Made by a program: the position numbers and the translations under genes. A stretch of DNA of 64,000 bases from Epiperipatus broadwayi (taxonomy: Eukaryota > Onychophora > Udeonychophora > Euonychophora > Peripatidae): contig JAQFVV010006231.1 in the NCBI GenBank assembly GCA_028023455.1, positions 2,559,478-2,623,477 of the forward strand, given 5' to 3'. Below the pieces are notes generated by a model. That model had not been told where the DNA came from. It did not search any database and was given only the letters and a program-made list of their open reading frames with translations. Positions 58,116 through 64,000 of this stretch are shown here, piece after piece; position 1 is the first letter of the stretch; every line of letters starts with the position of its first letter.

Positions 58116-61100
58116 TGTGGTCTTTAGTTTTTCTCAGAAGCTAATTGCCAGGACATGACTTATTCCAAAATATCTAAAAAAAAAAAATTATCTAATTTAA
58201 ATTTTATTGTAAATAGATTTTATTAGTGCCTTATAATGCTGTGATTCTGCATATAAAAAGTTAATGTATCAATATTTTGGAGTCTGTAGCTATAAAATGA
58301 TTTTTGATAATGTAACATAATATTTTAGTCTTGAATAAGTGCTATTCATACTTAAAGTATTTAAATTTTTAATATCTCATAAATTAAAATGATAGGTAAT
58401 GTATTTTAACATTTAATAGTGTTGATTTAGTTATAATTTAACTGCTAAAATATTTTAGAAAGTTAATATTAATCTTAAGCTTAAAAATCAAATTCAAACC
58501 CTATATTTAGGTTGCAAATATTTAAATGCATAATGCACTAATTTAACCTTAATTTTAACACAAAATATTATAATCAAGTATGTTAAATTTATTTACTTAC
58601 AGGCAGTTTAATAATGTCAATAATAATTAAAGATAGGATTTAAATAATTGACAAATGACTGCCTGGGTACATGAATAAATGTAGTGTTTAATTCTAATAT
58701 TTATTTAGTTTAAAGTACATATTAAATGTCTAATTTTAAAAAACAGTATAAAATATATTCTGAGCTACTTTTTATATGTTAAAATAACTAATAAATGAAT
58801 GTATTAAATATTATGAATAATATATTCATTTGTGAAAAATTTTATTTTGTTCTAATGTTTAAGTTTTAAAAATTGAATATTAATTAATTAAATTTTTGGT
58901 TAGCAACCTTTCTTGGTTTCAGTAGAACCTAGGTTCAAATCAATAAATGAAAGGGGACATAAATTTAAATGTTAATAATCAATGTTTTAAAATGGTTATC
59001 TAATCTCTAGTATAAATAAGTGAAATTGACACCTGCAGACATTGCTTTTAAAATCATTTTTATTGTGTTTGTATTTTTACTTTCAGTTTTAATTCAAAAT
59101 TAAAATTTTATTTAAAATTTTATATTCTTAGCTTAAAATATGTTAGAGTAATTTATAATTATCTGGGCATAACATCTAAATATAAACTTCAAGGACAAGA
59201 ATCTTCATTGCAGACAGCTTTATTGATAAAATTATTTAATAATTATTATAATATTTAAACTTGGAATAATTAAATGTCACACACAATGAAACTTCAAAAG
59301 ACATTATTGTTATTATTATGTCAAAGTATGAACTATTATCAATTTCAAGTCATATTTGCATGTCTATTTAATATTTAAATTTGTTGCAGAATATTGGAAA
59401 TTGTCAATAGCAGCAATATTTTTAAATGCTTTGAATAACTTTATGACATTTTTAATAAAAATACTTGTTTGTAATTTATTATCTGAAATTAATTTACCAT
59501 GGGTAATGAACTTTATAATTTCAGTTTAATAAGGTCTTAGTGTATTACAAGTATATTATCATTTGTTTATAAAATTAATTTTATGTTTACAAAAAAGAAA
59601 GAAAATATTTGATGTTATTATATTATATTAATGAAATAGACAATTATTTATGCTGTTATTTTAATGAAACATTATTTATTGTTTTATAATAACATAAAAG
59701 AAAACTCTCATTTATTATGTTTACTTCTATCAGGAGGAAAGAAAGCAATTTTCTTGAATTGGGGGAAGTAAAACAATTTTTGTTCCTGATGTAAATTTTT
59801 ATTATTCCTTGACCACTGACAAACTCCTAGATTATTTTCTTATTGCCCTCAAAAGTAGGTGCACTTATTTTGAGTTATGATATTATATGTTTACTTTGCC
59901 TTTTGTCAGTAATTTAGTTTATTGTTGAATGTATTTTGAAAACTATATGCAATATTTTACCATGACTTTCCCTGCAAATTATAGATGTTTTATCAAGATA
60001 TTGAGGAATGCCACCCTTATCTCTTTTGCATTCTTGGTTTATTTAGATGTGAATTTCATATTATTGATGTTTAAGTCCTATATTTAAGCTTTGCTAAGTT
60101 ATGACATAAATACAATAAATAATTAACTTTAAAATTTTAAATTGTATTTTAGCCATAAATAGACAATGTATATCTCTCTTATTACCATCATCACTGGATT
60201 GTAATCTTGTGTTTTTAAGTAAGGTTAAATATTCATAAAAAGGACAATATTCATGAAACAGATATTATCATTGTATGAATGATTTAATACATGAGAATTT
60301 ATTAGAATTTAGATTGACAGAAATGTTTATTTTGACCAACCAGATTATATTTGCTTAATCAAATTTATTTTTCATAAAATCAGTTGTAATTTAATGTTCT
60401 GAGATAGTTTTAAAAGAAAGCAATGTTTGTAGAAGTCATTGGCTTTGTGAACCTAAAAGATATGATATTTGTGACTTGTTATTATTTGTATTTATTTGCT
60501 GTAAAATAAATATTTGTTTTTCTTATTAAGAAATTTCTTACAGTCATTTATCCATATCACCCATTCATTAATCAGAAATCTAAATAATTATAATAGTATC
60601 AGAAATTATTTTAGATGTTTTATTATAAGAGTATGTGAATATTGAAATCAATACAAGAGTCACTTTATAGAATTATATTTAAGTATGAGAATTACATTTA
60701 AGAAAGATGTATTTTGCTTTAAAAATTTATAATTGCATATTATTATTTGAGATCACTCAGCCAATTTAGTTTACTTATAAAAATATCACAATGCTTATTT
60801 ATTCTAAAACTGTTTTCATAAATATGAAGACCATATTTGTTATTCCATGATAAATTTAAATTAAGAGATGAATTAGCTCATCTGGAAGATATTTAGATAA
60901 ATTTAATTTATAATATTTAGAATCACTATAAAATTCCTTACCCATCCCTAACATCTGATTGTCATCCTAGATTATTATAATAATTATTGTAAATATAAAT
61001 TTTATTAAACGCCCATTATTATATTAAGTAATAATTTACTAAGGCTGTAACCTTAGAAATAAGCGTCTGAAAAATACGAAGGTAGGGACCTCTATAGGTC

Positions 61101-61938
61101 TTAAAACACAAGCTTACTTATTATATAATAATTATTATTATTGTAATTGTCATAAGACATTAGTCTAGGGGCAAGTAAATGTCTTATTTAGTTACTAGGA
61201 ATTCTATGTGGAACAGATCTGAAGAGTCAAAGAGAATATATTTGATGACTGAATAATCATATTTTCCTGAGATATCCTTATTTATTTCATGAACCATATT
61301 ATTTTTAAAAAATTTTGCTGAAGAAATTATTTTCAAAAGATGAATTTTTTATGGCAAAGATTTAAGAGAACTCTTGCAAATTTTATAAAACATAACAGTG
61401 TTTATCTGATCATAGTGATGAGATACTTAGATGTGTATAATGCGGTTAAGAAAAATGTTAGTGGTAGTACATGTTGTAAGAGAATGATTTTTAAATGTAA
61501 CCTCAATGGCATATGGTTGCAATATTAAGTATCATGTATTTGTGTTAGAACAAGTTGAGACTTCTCTTTCTCTTAGATTGTTAAAAATATTGCTTAATAT
61601 TGTTTATTCCCATATCTCTTTTTACTGTGGCATCACTGAGCATAGTTAGTTGACATCCACATTTGGCTTATACGTATTTTAATGATTTGCTTCTGTTCAT
61701 GCATTTCTTCGGGTTACAATTTGCAGCTTGCAACTTTTAGAAGTTATAATATATATGTTTATGTTGACCGATTTTAATGATATTATTAAATATCTTTTGG
61801 AGGAACCCATTAATCAATACCTTTTTTTCTTATTTTAAATTTGTAAAACATGTTACCAGGATTACCATTGCAAAGTTTTTTTGCTGTCTAAAAAATATTC
61901 TTGTGTTAATTTATAAAGCTATCAATAACCATAAATCT
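58116..61938. other. Non-coding stretch
   Basis: About 3.8 kb of AT-rich DNA with no recognisable gene, repeat or exon. Confidence 0.5.
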
Positions 61939-62486
61939 TAAAACAGGCAAAACTCTCCATACAGTAGTGCCACTTATTGCAAGCCAGAATAATCAATGAA
62001 TGCCAGAAGGCTTATGCATAAAATCCCTGTCTAGTGCCTACTCATCCAACATCTCCAGAGTAGTTTCTAGCTTGTAGTTCCTGCCTAGTAGGATAATGTT
62101 GGCTATGGTTATTAAAAAACCAAATACACCAAAATGTATGGTACTGAACTGAGTTCAAAACTATATAAGCTAATGAGCTTAGATTGAAAATATTATTGTT
62201 TTCAATTTTATTCTCATAGTTTTGTAGTTAAGTAAAGATAAAAGATGGCTGCTGTAGGGTTGCCTTAGATCCTGCTGGAGGGTTGCATTAGATCCTAAGA
62301 TCTAGGTGCAGTGCTCTCTGATCCAAGGCTCCTCACTGACAAAGGCCACAAGCCAGAAACTAGTCTGGGGATGTTGAATGAGTAGGCACTAGATAGGGAT
62401 TTTATGCACAAGACTTCTGGCATCCATTGTTTATTCTGGCTTGCACTGAGTGGCACTATTGTATGGAGAGTTTAACTTGTTTTTAA
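61939..62486. mobile_element. Foldback element with about 137-bp inverted repeats (possible PLE remnant, family D)
   Basis: Left arm 61939-62075 and right arm 62344-62486 are complementary at roughly 85-90 %. Shared phrases include ACTCTCCATAC, GCAAGCCAGAATAA, GCATAAAATCCCT and AGTGCCTACTCAT. The about 268-bp centre has no ORF. It contains a 25-bp near-duplicate (GGGTTGCCTTAGATCC and GGGTTGCATTAGATCC). On the plus strand the right arm begins CTGACAAAGGCCACAAGCC then AGAAAC, a CTGAnnA-stem-GAAAC arrangement like the three PLE families. No clear target duplication was seen. Confidence 0.75.
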
Positions 62487-62835
62487 TACCAGTTAGAAGC
62501 AAACATAAGAAATGGTGATCATGTGATATTTGGTGATTTAACCATAAATTTTCTAAAAACTATGTTTATGAGTGGGAAAAATATTTATATTGTATTGAAA
62601 TCTGTGTTATATAATCATCTAAATGTCTTTAATATTTTCAAACAAAAAAATTGTGAGCATCATTGACAGATTTTTATTAGATATTTGGTATGGCTTGTCT
62701 TCAAATTTTTAATATTTCAAAGAAAACTCATTTTCAAATAAAACAATCCTTAAATTATAGTAAACATAATTTTTTGTTATTCTCTACCATCATTAGGAAA
62801 ATTTAAAAAAATCTTAATTAGTCACTGATCTTCTA

Positions 62836-62990
62836 AACACTGATTATATGATTGTTTGTGTGAAAGTTCATGATGATGACATATTAATTGTACTTATATG
62901 TTGGACTATTGTCTTTAGAAAAAATTTAAACTTATTTAACTTTTTTGATTACCTTCAACTTTTAGTAACAGCATGCGTATGTGATTGTTT
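62836..62990 (-). mobile_element. PLE-A end fragment
   Basis: TATATGTTGGACTATTGTCT and TTTAGAAAAAATTTAAACTT are the complement of the family-A terminus. The minus-strand phrase GCATGCTGTTACTAAAAG matches GCATGCTATTACTGACAG at 28049. Confidence 0.65.
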
Positions 62991-63119
62991 ACTTATCAGG
63001 GAGCCCATTATAAAAATCATAGAGATAATATATTGGCTTTAGAAGATTTCCTAAACTAGATTATAAGTATCTTATGTAAAAAGTGTAACAATGCTCAAGG
63101 ATAAATGAGTTTGTGAGTA

Positions 63120-63304
63120 ATCATTAAAAGCCAGTCAATACTTAGACAATTGCCATATCAATAACAATTAACATTTCAAAATGTTGTCAAAGCAACCTTG
63201 TTTTAATCTTTATTGTTAAAAGGAAGTTACCTTGGCAACAGTTTGAAATTGTTGATTGTTATTGATATTGGGATTGTCTAAGGGTTGACTGTTTTTTAAT
63301 GATA
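63120..63304. repeat. Hairpin MITE-like element with about 72-bp arms
   Basis: The left arm (63120-63193) and right arm (63233-63304) are complementary. Both carry ATCATTAAAA at the tip, then AGTCAA, CTTAGACAAT and ATATCAATAACAAT. The loop is about 39 bp. No ORF. A one-arm relative lies at 57985-58100. Superfamily unknown. Confidence 0.8.
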
Positions 63305-63864
63305 TCTTATTTATAAATTTAGCTATAACATGACATGCAACATGAAAACCATATACTTAATAGAGATTAGATTTATGATTAAAGATAATTATGTGAGTGA
63401 CATAATGAAATTACTCTACAGAAATATTAATCATTATTGGATAATCTCAAGTCTAATGAATGACTAATAACAATTATTAATTATAATTGTTTATTTGATA
63501 ATAATAATTTTATTCAAATGAGTAAACTATATAATGAAAGGTGTCATAATGTAGCAATTAGTGTCTCAATCCATCATACTCATGCTCTATTTGAATTTGG
63601 GCTGAGAGAATTTGGGAATTGTTTTTAGGTTCAAGAATAAATCTATGATTTTTGTAGTCTATGATTTTTGTTATCTAGAGGATAAACATCCATTTTGTTA
63701 TAGATTGATTAAATGAATGTTGTTGGTCACAGTGTAAAAAGAAAACATGATTATATGTGACCTTCACCACAAGTTGGGAAAGGTATTACTTTCCTGCAGG
63801 CATTGAGCCCATATTTTACCTTTAAATGGAAGGTGATATCTAAAAGAATTACAACTTTAAATTA

Positions 63865-63966
63865 TTTTTTTTTTAAGTGTCATAGCATTGGTCGGGATGT
63901 GTACCCACAACCCAGGCAATTGCTTGTAAGGCAGTCGTGCTGACCTCTTGACCACCAATGCAAGAC
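63865..63966 (-). repeat. tRNA-derived SINE, family 1, copy 4
   Basis: The minus-strand tRNA-like body has acceptor GCATTGG pairing CCAATGC, anticodon loop CTTACAA (no CTTGCA duplication) and T-loop TACACAT. It is followed by TATGACACTT and poly-A. The flanks TACAACTTTAAATTA (63850-63864) and TACAACTTTTAATTA (63967-63981) are a nearly exact target duplication. Confidence 0.9.
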
Positions 63967-64000
63967 TACAACTTTTAATTAACAATTCTCTCCAGAATTT

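Noticed and set aside
1-64000. CRISPR arrays, bacterial operons, rRNA or viral replication genes
   Set aside because: None seen on either strand; all recognisable coding pieces are a host exon or retroelement parts.

Overview
This window looks like AT-rich animal DNA (roughly 70-75 % A+T by eye). It is mostly long intron or intergenic sequence packed with degraded transposable elements. Bacterial operons, CRISPR arrays and rRNA are absent. The only host coding piece I recognise with confidence is one internal exon at 25840-25968 (+). It has good splice sites, is 129 bp long (43 codons) and encodes the core of the PX domain of an animal phospholipase D (PLD1/2 type). A second, weaker host candidate is a possible first coding exon on the minus strand at 48559-48619 beside a GC- and CpG-richer stretch. 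An exon with flanking introns, many GIY-YIG Penelope-like elements (PLEs), RTE-like LINEs with TGATGA tails and tRNA-derived SINEs all fit a metazoan. An arthropod, perhaps a chelicerate, is my guess, not something the sequence proves.

Layout. 0-9 kb: mostly anonymous, with a 5'-truncated PLE tail (2.34-3.09 kb), a 40-bp minisatellite (4.64-5.17 kb) and two tRNA-derived SINEs. 10-13 kb: a decayed Ty3/Gypsy integrase on the minus strand, and two SINEs in inverted orientation, each with its own 14-bp target-site duplication. 15.5-17.3 kb: a minus-strand PLE (family B) split by an RTE-like LINE, followed by an inverted PLE-B fragment. 20.3-20.8 kb: a second PLE-B copy that shows the uninterrupted site. 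21.15-22.11 kb: a non-autonomous DNA transposon with terminal inverted repeats and a TA duplication. 22.9-25.55 kb: the best PLE copy (family A), with recognisable RT motifs and an open GIY-YIG domain, then the phospholipase D exon. 27.4-28.1 kb and 30.1-30.6 kb: back-to-back PLE-A ends. 30.6-39.2 kb: nothing recognised. 39.26-46.08 kb: a decayed minus-strand LINE (gag-like ORF1, APE endonuclease, RT) interrupted by a young PLE (family C). 46.2-57.8 kb: fragments of the RTE-like LINE and a different LINE. 58-64 kb: anonymous DNA with two foldback elements, another PLE-A end and a fourth SINE.

The most interesting pattern concerns three PLE families plus one ORF-less foldback element. All carry the same small motif, a CTGA-n-GA-like box, a short hairpin, then GAAAC. 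It sits in end repeats that are often inverted around the body. This fits the hammerhead ribozymes known from PLE pseudo-LTRs. In family A the motif lies just downstream of a tRNA-like module containing an 18-nt sequence identical to a canonical tRNA D-arm. Family C is the cleanest case: 203-bp inverted repeats differing at one base, a 12-bp target duplication, and an open GIY-YIG reading frame with no reverse transcriptase.
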